A stretch of DNA of 64,000 nucleotides from contig NC_061779.1 in the NCBI RefSeq assembly GCF_022458985.1, forward strand, positions 18,459,001-18,523,000, read 5' to 3'. The position numbers were made by a program, and so were the translations under genes. Under the pieces are notes generated by a model. The model saw only the letters and a list, made by a program, of their open reading frames with translations. It did not search any database and was not told the origin of the DNA. Positions 21,765 to 34,300 of this stretch are shown in pieces. The DNA comes from Mugil cephalus. Taxonomy: Eukaryota; Chordata; Actinopteri; Mugiliformes; Mugilidae. Positions within the stretch are counted from its first letter, which is position 1, and each line of letters begins with the position of its first letter.

Positions 21765-22608
21765 TTAAGTTGCAGTGCAGTCTGTGTATGTAGTCACCAT
21801 ATTTCCCCTGCGCTGTGTTACCGTCCTGCAGTGTTGTTTAGATGCACCATGAAACTTGTTGTCAGTCTGTTTGGCGTGTTTGTCAAAAGTGAACATCCTC
21901 TCGATGTCATCAAGCATTTCATCAAAGACGCCTGATCCGAAACCACCTTGAAAATGTCTCTTGTGTCTGCTGTGGGATTCCTTGTGGAACCTGGAGTGTT
22001 CATCGAAGTGCCTTCGGTGGCGGGCATGCCTGTTCTGGCTGTAGATGTCAAAGTCTTTAAATATGTCGTCAAAGTTGAAGCTGAAAGGTTGGTGGGTACC
22101 CTGTCTATGTCTGCCATCCCCACTGTAGTAGGCTGAAGTGTCACCAAACTGATCATATTCTCTTCTTCTGTTCTCATCAGATAAAGTTTCATAAGCTGTA
22201 GATGACAAGGCAAAGACATGAATCAGACGGTGCTGGGCCATTACCTAGAAGCTACATAAAGTGAAGAAGCTGTCCAAATAATATCCATCTCATTATTGTT
22301 TGTCAGGTAAAAAGGCTTCTTTAAAAAATTCACGTTGTTAGACAACTATAAATCCACCCAAACTATCCCAGAAAGAACAAATAACATGTACCTTCAGCGA
22401 TTTCCCTGAATCTGACTTCAGCATCTGGACTCTTGTTCTTGTCTGGGTGATATTTCATTGCAAGCTTGTGGAAAGCCTTTTTGATCTGGCGCTCAGTGGC
22501 AGCTTTGGGTACTCCCAGTATATCATAGTAGTCCTTCTTGGCAAGTATCAGCTCTGTAATCATGAGGATGCACACTGCAAACGTTACCATGGACTGTGCT
22601 GTTGCCAT
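21765..22608 (-). CDS. dnajb9: DnaJ homolog B9 (ERdj4), ER co-chaperone of BiP, complete
   Basis: Two coding exons, 22608-22392 and 22195-21765, join as GAA G|CT in the J domain and encode 215 residues (human 223). The start is the ATG reading MATAQS. An upstream in-frame ATG lies in the intron, because a tacag acceptor precedes the exon at about 22622. Seen: a hydrophobic signal segment (residues 1-23), a J domain (about 25-90) with the HPD motif at residues 54-56, a Gly/Phe-rich linker with [11 protein letters not shown], a His/Arg-rich middle, and the diagnostic C-terminus [18 protein letters not shown]. ERdj4 binds misfolded proteins in the ER lumen, stimulates BiP ATPase, and in mammals is induced by the unfolded protein response through XBP1/IRE1. 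I did not find a clear ERSE (CCAAT-N9-CCACG) upstream. Confidence 0.96.
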
Positions 22609-23043
22609 GGCTCCAGGGTCCCCTGTATCCAAGACAGAAAATCATAAATTTGGTAAAGACTGTACAATGAATGAGTTATCTGTTATATGGCAATAGGTGA
22701 ATGTAACATTAAATATCATCACAGGTCGAGAATAATCCCAATGAACAAGGGATGTTTAAATCAAGTAAGAAACAGGAATACATTGTTTTAGCGTACTTGG
22801 ATAACATAGCCATAGATTTTAGATAACTAAATATTACAATTCGGAAACTACGTTTGATTGGTTTAGCCTACATTTCGGAAGGTTAATGCTGATAAAGTAC
22901 AACGTTGTAGACGACAGGTATCATCATCTAGGTAATATCGTCCAAGTATCATCGCTGTGAGTCGCACATCATCCTCTGACAACATTAGCTAACGGTAGCT
23001 AACACAAGCTTCTGCCTCCCTCGTTTAGACTCGTATCACTTAC

Positions 23044-23200
23044 CCTTTGGGGGGGAGAATTGGTATTGCCGTTGCACACAAATTGCCTATTATCTATTTA
23101 ACCAAGGCCAAACATGATAACGTTAACTATTAACTATTACTATCGGTGGGTAGCAGTCTGAATTAAAATCCATAAATTCCATCTCTTCTTCGCTGGTTTT
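23044..23200 (-). other. Candidate non-coding first exon of dnajb9
   Basis: On the minus strand a strong donor (ccaaagg|gtaagtgat) ends at 23044. The acceptor before the coding exon is at about 22622, so an intron of about 420 bp would separate the 5' UTR from the ATG, as in mammalian DNAJB9. The upstream limit is arbitrary. Confidence 0.4.
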
Positions 23201-23339
23201 GGTGTAGCCACATGCACTTCTTCTTCTTTAAAATATATTTGGCAGCTTACAGACGACGAACTGGTGCGTTACTGCCACCGCCTGGTTGCTGCAATACTCA
23301 TAGCACTAGTTTCTTGAGGAGACATTCACTAATTAATTC

Positions 23340-23485
23340 TTTAATAGAGCCCTGAGATAGACTGACGACCCTTTCAGATTGTACCCCGCCTCTTACCCGA
23401 TGACAGCTGGGATAGGCTCCAGCAACCCCCGCGACCCTAGTGAGGTTAAGTGGTAGTAGAAGATGAGATGAGATCAGATGAGATT
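23340..23485 (+). mobile_element. L2-like LINE 3' tail (fish family)
   Basis: The segment contains tgtaccccgcctcttaccc, then gatgacagctgggatagg, ctccagcaacccccgcgac and a simple gatga-rich tail. From general knowledge this is the 3' end of a very common teleost L2/CR1-clade LINE. It is a short, 5'-truncated copy. A fragment from further 5' in the same family lies at 63835-63975. Confidence 0.8.
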
Positions 23486-24429
23486 CTTCAACAGAGGTTG
23501 TTGTTACATGTCACAGCATCTACGAAGTGTCAATATCATAATATCAAAGGTAAAAGGATTGTAGTTGATTACAGTCAATCTTCCTACTTCTCCCCAGTGG
23601 AGCTGGAAATATTAAAGACGGCATGCAGAAAACGAACACGTTACTATGAAGCAAGAATGTAGAAGACAGTACAGTGATAAAAGAAAAAAACACATAGGTG
23701 TATTTTGTACATACATTTTATAATATTAAAATATAATTCTGAAACAATATAACATAAGTGGTGGTAAAGATACTTATAAACATACACATCATAACAACAT
23801 TGTTTACACATGTACAGGAAAAGAGCGAGAGACAAAAAAGAAATGTTTCATCTTGAGCAGTCCACTCATTCAGCATTCATATTCTGTGTGTGTGTTTGAG
23901 CACACAGGTGCAATCCAACAGTCACAAAACGGACTTGGCAGCAGCTAAAGAGAAAATACAAAAATATAGTAATGAGGGAAATCCCCCTAAACAAAGAAAA
24001 AGCCAAATCCCATCACTGCCAGTATTTAATATTGCCAGTGTTTAATATTGTATGAAAGCCATACCCAAAAAGCCTGTCTTACATGTGTTTGTGGATATGT
24101 TCAAACTTGACCTCCATTATAGCCAACAGAAAAAGGCTGAGGTCTGCAAAACAAGTGGTGGTCCACCACCACCAGCACTGAGGAGGCTGAGGGCATCTCG
24201 AGGGGGAACTCAACAGATCTAATCAAGTGAATGTACATTCGTCCTTTTTTAGAGTTAACTCACTAATGGGCATCCATTCATCATAGACACAACTTGGCAC
24301 TGATTTTTCTGGGCAAATATGCTCATAGCCTTTCACTTTACTCTAGTTGACAATACAACTGGATAATGCGGACCTATATTACCCTAATAAGACTGAATAA
24401 ATTAAATCCAGACACTCATGAAGTCACCC

Positions 24430-24660
24430 TCTTTCATTGTTGTGAGAAAATCTGCCACTAGAAGTGCACGTCTGCCACTACCCAGCAGGAGAAACTCGGG
24501 GTTAGTTGATACAAACAAAAGGGTATGTTGCCGGGGTAACTGACTCAGAGTTGCGCTGAACTGGCTTTACTGAAACCGAAAAACCAGAGTTTCCCTCATC
24601 ACAGGCTTGACTAAAACCTGCTTTCTGAAACGGACCCCCGACACTGTGTAAATAAACGGT
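24430..24660. repeat. Probable interspersed fish repeat upstream of pnpla8
   Basis: The passage with gggtatgttgccggggtaac, ctgactcagagttgc, ccagagtttccctcatc and cctgctttctgaaacgg has the wording of a repeat I associate with fish genomes. Inverted gaaactc and gagtttc motifs lie within it. The family name and the exact ends are not certain. No gene was seen between 23485 and the pnpla8 promoter. Confidence 0.35.
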
Positions 24661-24669
24661 GGGAATGTC

Positions 24670-24924
24670 CTCTGCCAATCAAAAGGCTTCATTTTAGAGG
24701 CCAGCCTAGGCAGCCAATGGCGGAGAAGATGGAGGATCACGTGATTATTGTTTTTCTTTTGGCTGCCGCCGTCACGTCATCCTGGAAATACAGTGTCAGG
24801 GCGAGTGACCCAATACGTGGTTATACGGTGTTATACACTGTTGTTAACCTTAACGAAGGATGAAGATTTAAAAGAAGGATTAAAGGATTCCGGACTTTCT
24901 TGAAACGACACCACAAATAGGCTG
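24670..24924 (+). promoter_or_regulatory. pnpla8 promoter and non-coding exon 1
   Basis: Two CCAAT boxes (24675-24679 and 24714-24718), an AATGGCGG YY1-like site beside the second, the palindromic E-box CACGTG (24738-24743) and a tcacgtca CRE-like half-site lie in a TATA-less region. A consensus donor (aggctg|gtaagg) at 24924/24925 marks the end of a non-coding first exon, and translation begins in the next exon at 25320. Confidence 0.55.
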
Positions 24925-25319
24925 GTAAGGCTGTGTTTTGTTCGGCCTGTTTGAATGCTAGCGTTTTTGCTATCGTGTTAGCTAGTTGCCCATGGCTAGT
25001 TGCTCATGTTCAAATGGCTAATTTACGGTTTGTTTCGTAATAGAAGCAAAGCTCTCATAGTCCTTATAACGTCCTCTCAGCTATTACGAGTTACAGAATG
25101 GTTATCGTGTGAAAAAGACTGAATAATACTCAAACACCAGACCTGTGAGCACTCAGTTAATATTTGTGTCACGTCACTTTATAAATCCATTGTCTTCATT
25201 TCTGTTTTTTCATCCTTTTCTTTCTTTCACGTGTGCACCACTGTTTTTGTCGTTCATTACCAGGTTAATGAAAAGAATAATAACTCTTTGGATGGCCGAA
25301 GCCCTTGTGCCCTGAAACA

Positions 25320-28300
25320 ATGAACCATAGGTTGGCTTCAAACACCTGGGTGAAAATAAGCAGAGCTTTCCTTGTGAAGCAAACACTTGCCGGCAAGTCA
25401 GCAGCATCACTCTCCTTGTCTACTGCCTCTCACTTTAGGATTCATGCACAACAACCTGTTAGCTACAAGACCAGCCCTCTCAGCTGGACGCACATCCACC
25501 ACCTGAGAATCAGGGCTCGTAAGGGATGGGTCTTTAAAGCGACCCAGGTTAGACAACAGCGCCTCGGACTCCACACCAGCGCCTCGTATTTGAACACTTC
25601 AACCTCAAGGTGGTCTACAGGTCTGAGTCAACACATGTCTCGGGTCAGGAGCACACTGGACACAGTCTCTAAAGCTGTGGGCGGGACGCACTCTGATCTT
25701 CTCTCCAAAATTGCGCGACTCAAACCTAACGCTTTAAAGGCCGGGAAGAAGGCGGAGGGCAATGGTGAGTCAACGGCAAAAGCGGAGGGGAGTGCAGTCA
25801 CGTCGGCTGCCGCTTCACCTTCTGCATCTGCTTCACCCAGCTCGTCTTCTCTTTCCACTTCTGCTGCTGCAGCTGAGGCAAGTGCCACTACCTCCGCTCA
25901 TCCTCACAGTCCTACCCAAACCACTGTTGCCGCCACAGTCCTGACTGTGCGCGAACTCAAGGAGAAAAAGCTGAGGCGCGTCGTTCCCGCTGTCAAAGCT
26001 AGCTGTGCCAGGAAGCAAGAGGAGCTCCCACCTGCACTGAATGAGAGCAAGAGCACGACTTCCAAACAAACCACTGAACTTTTCCATCCCAGCACCCTTT
26101 CAGTCAGCCTGGATGACACATACAACTACCTGGCCAATCACATCAACTCGTACTTTAGCAGCAGTGCGAAGACTCAGGACAAGAAGGTGGACAACTCCTC
26201 TTCTTCCTCTCAGGATAATCAAACCTCAGAACTTGTGTCGGGGACTGGTAAGGCAGACCCCGCTGCTCTGGTTACTCCACCTTCCTCAAAGAGGAGCTTA
26301 GGACAGTACTTGTCCTATTCAGCACCAACTGTGCAAGCATTTGTCGGGAACTACATTGCTCCCCTTGTTCCTAAGTTCAGGACAGCAGAGTCTAAACGCG
26401 CTGCAGTAGAGGAGAAGAAGAAGCCTGATGATGCATCACCAAACCAGCTGGAGGCTACTGTTAGTAAGGAGCAAAAGGCTGCAGAGGAGAAAGCCAAGAA
26501 ACTTCTACTCCAAAGGGAGAAGGTAGGTCTAAAACAAAGCAATACTTCCTCCTGTCGGAAAAAGAAAATGACTCTCTCTAAGGATACATTTTCAGTAATC
26601 AGTTTCCTTACTATTCAATCTGTAGGATTTTTCATTTGGATTCTGTCTCATGTAAACATTTTGTGTTGTTGAGACTGTTGAGTCTATGTGGGATATGACC
26701 TGTCTCTATGAATGAAACATGATGCCCACATCAGTTCTGAGTATCTAGTGTATTGTAGCAAGCTGTCCACAGGCATCACATTGACAGACGTCCTCACCAG
26801 TGGCATAGTGATGACTTGCTGTCTTGAGTTCTGGGAATCTGTTTTCAAAAATAACCCCAATGGTGGTGTTAGTGGGTCACAGATGGTCTGCACTCTATAT
26901 ACATTAGCAGATAGCATAAACAATGCAGTCAGGCCCACTCATTAAATTTAACTTGCAAAATATTAGTTTTGCTCATTATTGAGTGGCGGCGTTGTCATTA
27001 TCTATTAGAGATTTACTCACTGACGACAGTTTAAATTCATTCTGTTATTGGTGTTAACTGCAACTTTATTTAAAGGTAAATTCATAACCTTATCTGTGTC
27101 AAGACGGTGGTTAAATTGACAAGTTGACATCAGCTTTAATGACAATATAGAAATGCGAATGTTTACAGACATTTAGTTTTTCCATATATGTGATCAGATC
27201 CATCCATCTTGAGCGATATCATCCTCTGAGGTCTGACCTTTAACAAAGCGACAAACCAGTAGTTACTTTATATCAGCTTAATGAGTTAGATAAGCATTGC
27301 ATTACACATATGCCTTCAAACGTTCATGGTTTGAAGCAATAGAGAAAGGAGCTTTCAGTGTAAAACAAAACAAAACAAAACGTTTTTTCATTTTTTAGCT
27401 GTTGTTTAAACCTCAGACCTATCTGGTAACTTTACTGATATTTTTTTCTCCTAGATTATTGCCAGGGTGAGTGTGGACAATCGAACGCGTGCTCTGGTCC
27501 AGGCTCTCCACAGGGCGTCAGATGTAAGGGTGTATATCAACAGGGTGGAGGACCTAAGTTACCACCTGCTGGAGTTTCCAGAGACTCGTGGTGTTGCCAT
27601 CAAGGTGAGAAGTTAGTTTTCTATGCAGATCTGCTTCCAGAGAAGGTTCTTCATTGTCACTCCTTTAGTTATAAGGATGTCTCTAATTCATACGTGTTAT
27701 GTCATTATTGCAGTATTTCTCAGTCATTTAGACCATTACAAAGGACCTTAACTTACTTCTACTAATCCAGAAGTAAAAGGTCTTGGCTTATCCTGGGTCT
27801 CTTGTTTACCTTTATTTGTAGAGCAGCTGCCATATCCAAATACATAAGTATGTGACACATGTGTAGAGTAACTCAAATTTCAAAGTTCCTTCCTTTAGGA
27901 GACTCATAAAAATCAATTTTGGTGTAGTTTGGATTACTGTTAATCAGTAATAATAACTGCTGGTCCTAGTTGATCATGTCTAGAATGATAATGCCTACGT
28001 TGGTTATTAGTAGAAACATTCATGTGCTTGAGATTGCTTCTGGGATTGTGGACCTGAGGAAGAGAAGCTAATCCTTCTCTCAGAAATGAATGGGGATTAA
28101 ACTAAATAAATTAAAACATTAATAATAAACATAAGTCATCATATTATATCTGGTATCAGTTCGCCTGCTCTGTCAAATAACCTTCGGCTTGTCTGTGTTA
28201 GGCAAAATGTCAGTTTGTGTTGTGCTGTTCTCTGTTTAATGACTGGGCTATGCAACTATGTCTGGACTGCTCACTGTGGCATTTATTTATGTCACAACCT

Positions 28301-31300
28301 TCTCTTTGACGTCATTAGGAAATCATGAAGTACTGACCTAGAGTATTTCAAACCAAGGCTTTTGTTAACGCTTTAAAATCTCACCTTCTTTTTTTTTTTT
28401 ATGGAATAATAAGAATGAGTTTTGTATACGTTAACAGTCCCAGACATAACGAAGACCAGGGCGGTGACTCAGTGATCTGAATTTAGTTCTCATTGCAGCC
28501 GTGCCCACATTTCAAGTGACAAAGTAAACGTCCTCAATCATGTCGCACGTTTATTTCAGTCACATTATTCAGTCTGTTTGTAGGGCAGACAGGTGTCATG
28601 TGCCGAGGCCTTGAAAGCATTCACCGCACATTCTTTTTTTAATGGACAAGGTTTATGTGCGATCCCATTCCTCTGGAAGTTCATAACAGGCTGTAATGTT
28701 TTGCTAAATTCAGTTTGATTAAATAATGAAACGGTAAGAGTTTCCTGTGTGCCGCTGCTTTGAGAGAGACAGCGGGGACGACGTCTAATTCGGGAAGATC
28801 GATTGCACCCCTGTTTGTGTAACTTAATGGTTTTTAAACTAGGTTCCATGGATCACCAGGGAAAAAACATGGACTGAAATATGTATTTGTGTATGTATTA
28901 TATGTAAGATTAAGATCGTGATTATACGTAAGATCGAACTGTCATGTAACATCACGCTCCATGTGAGCTGGGTTTACTGTGGCCTTCATGCTTACTCTGG
29001 AGGTTTCAGGCTGGGATTTGTGAAGCATCTTGAGACAGTTTGTATTGTTATTGAGCTACAGAAATAAATAGAACCGAATTTATGTTGTGAAAAATAACAG
29101 TTTACTGGATGTTGTGCTAAGCTGTAATTCACTGACAACCTTAATTGTTGCTTTCCCTGTTATTATTGATGATTGACTGAAATATTGCGTGTGTGTGGGT
29201 GTGGAGGAGGTGCTTCTGAATGAGGTCATGTTAGAGCAAGTCTGAAAACCGTGAGCATGACTGCATGTTAAAAGAAAACAAGCAGCAAATTAGGACAGCA
29301 GCAAATACCATCTGAACCTGAGATCTTATTCTCAGTATTTCATGTCCCACTTTTACCGATGAGTGAATCTTTTGATGCTGTTTTTCGTTCCTGCTCCTAA
29401 ATGCCATGCTTTGTTGTTATGTTCCTCAGGAGAAGGTTATCCCATGCCTCCTCCGCCTGAAGCAGGCCAACGACCCGGGCCTGAGGGCAGCGGTCAGGGA
29501 GGCTCTGGCTCTCGTCGGCTATCAGAAACCCGTCAAAGGCCGAGGCATACGGATCTTGACCATAGATGGAGGAGGTTTAAGGTATCTTCTTCTCCTCTTT
29601 TCTTTGCAGGGACATTTGAGCCGGGTCTTTTCAAAAGCATTTACTGTAGCCAAGGTCACGTCTCGAAGGTTCGGTTTTTCCGTGAACCGTATGTTGCTTC
29701 TATTAGTGTCAGTTTTAGGTGGACGTGTTTTTGAGAAGCGTTCAGTTAAATATTCACACTCCTTATGTGCGTGTCTGACTTTCTACTTTCAGGGGACTCC
29801 TTGCCCTTCAGACTTTACACAAGCTGGAAGAACTGACCGGCAAACCCATTTATAAACTGTTTGATTATATCTGTGGCGTCAGCACAGGTATGTCGTCCCC
29901 CTGCCCTACTTCTGCATGTGAATACTGTATGTGGATTATGTGAGCAGAGCGCAGGCTGGACTGGCAGCGCAGATAACTCACTGACCCATTTGTTTCTCTG
30001 TTCCTGTTTTGACCTCAATTTTACCAACAGCATCCCTCCAGTCAATCCCGCTGCTTTCTACTCAAGCTCAGCTGTTTTCTATTTAATAAAATTACACCAT
30101 TAGCATTTATTTCTCTGTATTTTGTTTTAAAAATTGGTAGTTTTCCACGACACCATATAATATCACCACAAGGGGGCGCTGTGGACCACCCTCGAAGCAT
30201 TTCCTCCATCTGCTTGTTTGGTGTTTTCAGTTCAAAGCAGATTTAAGCACATTTTATCTGCAAAGCACATTTAATCGCTCCTGGAAGTTTCTGTTTGTCC
30301 AGCGTCCTCTCTGTTCTCTCCTCCTTAATCTCCGCCACTTCGAGACACTTCATTTTTCAGATTTAGCGAACGCCGTCAAACACTGGCATTATCTGCGGGC
30401 TAGATCGAGTGGCGCTCGGCACATTTAAAACTTATCAGGGCCACATCTGGCCAGTTTGATTACTCACATTATTCAAGGTAGACCTAAGCTCTGCCCTCGC
30501 AGCGCCGTCGTGTCTTGTTAATCCTGTAAGGCGCACTTAATCACGGAGAGAAAAGAGACGCTATAATGCTGAGAAATCTTCTGCTATAGTCTTATGACCA
30601 CGTTAATCCCATTCACTCTGGATCATAACAGGATAATACTCATAACAGACAATCATTCAGGCAATTATCCTCCTATGTGTTAGTCGCCTTGACAATTGCA
30701 CAAAAACAGTTGGCTTCTTTTTACTAACTCGGTGGACCTTGATGCAAACTCAAAGGACTGACAGAAGCTTGTACACTTCCTCTTCGTAACAATATGAGTT
30801 GTATATGTAGTAAATGTACCAGTTGCTCACTTTCCCTGCTCGTATGTTTTCCCCTCAGGGGCCATCTTGGGGTTCATGCTCGGCGTATTTCAAATCCCTG
30901 TGAAGGAATGTGATGATCTTTACCGGAAGTTGGGCTCGGATGTTTTCAAGCAGAACGTGATCGTTGGGACCGTGAAGATGGGCTGGAGCCACGCTTTCTA
31001 CGACAGCGAGGCCTGGGAGAACATCCTCAAGTCAGTTTCCTTCTGCTTGATATTCAAATGAAGCGAAAGCTGTGTGGCGAAACTGTTTAAAATTTTTTAT
31101 CCTTCTCCTTGTGCCCATACAGCTAATAATTATGTCTTATTTATATTGTAAGATAAAAGTAAGAGCAATTCAAACTTGTAACAAGAAAAGGCTGGGGCGC
31201 TTTTTTATTTTATTTTCTGGCCTTTGCTGCCGACTTGAAGCAGAGTTATAAATGTTTCAGACGGTTGGAAATTGGATTTTCATAACATCAGAAAATTGCT

Positions 31301-34300
31301 CCGAAGCAGTGACTGGTTGGAAATACATATTAAAGAATAAAAGTCACTTCGTGTTTGAATGCGGTCAGCAGCCCTGTGAAGTATTCCCACGCAACCCCTG
31401 TATTCACCACGCCAGAAAATAACATCACCTTTCTGCACGTCCACAGGGAGAAAATGGGCTCTCACCTCCTGGTGGAGACCGTAAGAAACCCTGAATGCCC
31501 CAAGGTGAGTTTTAGGAGATGATCTGACTCATTCTCCGCTTTTGTTCTGTCCTGCCTCTGACCACGGAGTCTGCGCCTCACCTTGTTTACTGGGAAATTA
31601 CGCTGAAAGCTCCTTTCGCTATCGCTTCAATATTTTTCCACAACGCGGGAAAATAAACCCCGAAGCCACGAAAGACGGCACGCTTAAAGAAGTATATATG
31701 ATTTCATATGTCGGCAGACTCCTCAGAGAGCAGACATGATATTAAACTGATCAGTCAGTATGCTGACCCATGTCTGTGCGGCTATTTTGCCTATGTTTTT
31801 CATCTGGTTGTAAAATGTCATGTAAATGCTGAGTCTTTTACCTTTCCCGTAGGTGGCAGCGGTGAGCACCATTGTGAACCGGGGCACTCCTCTGAAGGCC
31901 TACGTGTTCAGGAACTACAACCTGCTGCCCGGGGTGCGCTCTCACTACCTGGGCGGTTGCCAGCACCAGCTCTGGCAGGCGATCCGTGCTACGTCGGCAG
32001 CACCTGGGTATTTCCAGGAGTTCATCTTGGGGAACGATCTCCACCAGGTCAGTAACGTTCACAGCAGTATCAGGTTAGGGGGCAAAGAAGGTCAGGATGT
32101 AAAGCTTCTGAAATGTCTCTAGTTGGTCACATAGTTAGATAGATGGATCCTTCATATATCAGTCTGAACGTGTTTACTTACAATCCTCGCATGAACAGCA
32201 ACAGGGCCACAACAAATCTAAAAATGAACTGTGTTCGTCTCAGTTTAAATGAGCATTTTACAGAGGTGTCCCTTTTTTAATTTCTCGTTGGAAGAAGCAC
32301 AGTTGTAATTATAGTTCAGTAAATGTCTCTTGTTTTGCATATTAAAAATGTAATGTTTTCCATGGATTCACATCAAGCCGGGGTCTGTATCTCTGTGCTG
32401 CTTTATCTGATAATGATAAAGCAGCACAGGCTTTTTAGACTTACCCAGCAAATAGTCAGGTCCCTAAATCACCTGTTGGCGTATATTTCATCTTCTTGAG
32501 CTACCCTCCAGCCAAAGGTGAGGTCAATATGTCTGTGGATGTTCTCAGTCGTCATGGTAATCCAAAAGGTGTTTAAAAAAAGGCAACTGGACTTTTGTCG
32601 CTCATCCAAGTAGCTTGAATCAGAGTACATGACAACATGACTCAAGCCAATATGACACGATTATTCATCAGCTAATTTCGGGAAGATGTTTACTTCCATA
32701 GAAACCAGTTTTATTCTAGTCGTCATCCTTTCATTGTCTCTATTCAGTACCTGAAACAACACATGCTTTGAGACCCAAGTCATCGCTGTGTTTCCCCGCT
32801 ACCATTTCACTGGTGGTTGACGTTTAGTGTTCCCGTTCCCGTTGAGGTTTGTTTTTCACTCACACTTCTCTCACACCATGTTTTTACACAATGCAGCGCT
32901 CTGCTACAGGACTCTAGGGTTTATTATTGCTCTGCTAGTTAAAAAATGCCCCGAATGGTCAGTGTGGAGAGCTGGAAAGTTTTTGAGGAAGGCTAATGAT
33001 GAAAAATCTTCTGGACAGCGAGAGAGAGGGAGGAACTCCATTTCCTTTCTTGTTAGTGTTTATTTCCAGTCAGCTGCATTTCGACACGAGAGCGAGGGGT
33101 AGACTTGCTCTGGGATGCGCTTGAGTCGATCTCTTCTAAACGGGTTTGCATTAGCCATCAGGAACATAACAAACCCTTGGTCCACTCCACTGTTTTACTG
33201 ATCAATATGTATGGCTGCCTCTGCCCTTTAAGTGAGTTTTAAAAAACAAACGGATGAAATAAGAAACCACACCAATAAAGACATGGCAGGATCTCTCAGG
33301 AACGGTGAATATGATTTTGTTTGGACTGGTAAAGACATAAAAGAATAACGCGATCATTATACACCGCTCCCGTTTAAATATTCAGATGCTGTAGCTTCTG
33401 TTTGACTAGTTTCCCCTCAAACTGACTTTCAAAACACAGGTGTAGACTATGGACTCGGGCGAATTCAACGTACAGACATCTCACATGAATGAGCGTGTGT
33501 TTACATCAAAGCCAATATCACGTGTTTCCCAGCCCCGACACACTTAATTGGAAGCTGTTTCAGTTGCGTAGGTGAACGGGGGAAGTGCACGGGCAGAGAA
33601 TGAAAGAGACTGGTTGATGAAAACCCACCTGTGTTGGGAGATTTCCCCAGCACGCCCGTTAGAACAGGTCTCCCCCTGCTCTAGGTGCATAAATTATCCC
33701 AGCAGAGCTCTTCCCTCATCGCTCGCAACAGTCTGACTGCCGCATCTGCTTCGTTAGCGCGAGAAGACAGAATGTGCAATCGTGGAGCTGCCTCCTCAAA
33801 CTCTGTTAGTTGGCCACCAGCAGAAGACCTGGCACCGCGAGAAGATGAGACGCCATCAGTGGTTTATATTTAACGCATCCCAAGTAACGAGATCTTCGAA
33901 TTGAATGAAATCGGAAAACGAGTTTCGGTCCTGGCTGTGTAACAAGCACGTTTTTGCTCTGGCTCCTTTTAGGCCACCAAATCTTTAGAGAATATTAGAC
34001 GCCTGCATTTTAGCCTTGACTGGCAATTCCTCTGTGATTTGAGCTTTTCCCGAATCCCCGCGACAGTTTTAACTTATATTCTCCATCTCTGAAGATATTC
34101 CCACGTGCATTTGTTCTGCTCTAAAATGTGTATCTTCTGAAGGCAGTTTCAAAAGAGGGGTCATGAAGGGGCGGCTTATTTGTGGCTCCGAAGAGCTGTG
34201 GTTGGTCCACTTGGTCGTGGCGTGTTTCCGCTTTACTATTCCCAGTTCCTTCTCCATCTCCACAATTTTCGAATTGATTGTTTTGAATCAATAAAGATTC

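Noticed and set aside
22606-22632. Upstream in-frame ATG of dnajb9 giving an N-terminus MDTGDPGA
   Set aside because: It lies across a tacag splice acceptor. The conserved start MATAQS with the signal segment fits the family better.
23450-23662. THAP5 or another gene in the dnajb9-pnpla8 interval
   Set aside because: The 70-codon frame starts in the LINE tail and lacks the C2CH zinc pattern of a THAP domain.
25305-25319. Extended pnpla8 start at 25305
   Set aside because: The codon there is TTG. The first ATG of this frame is at 25320.
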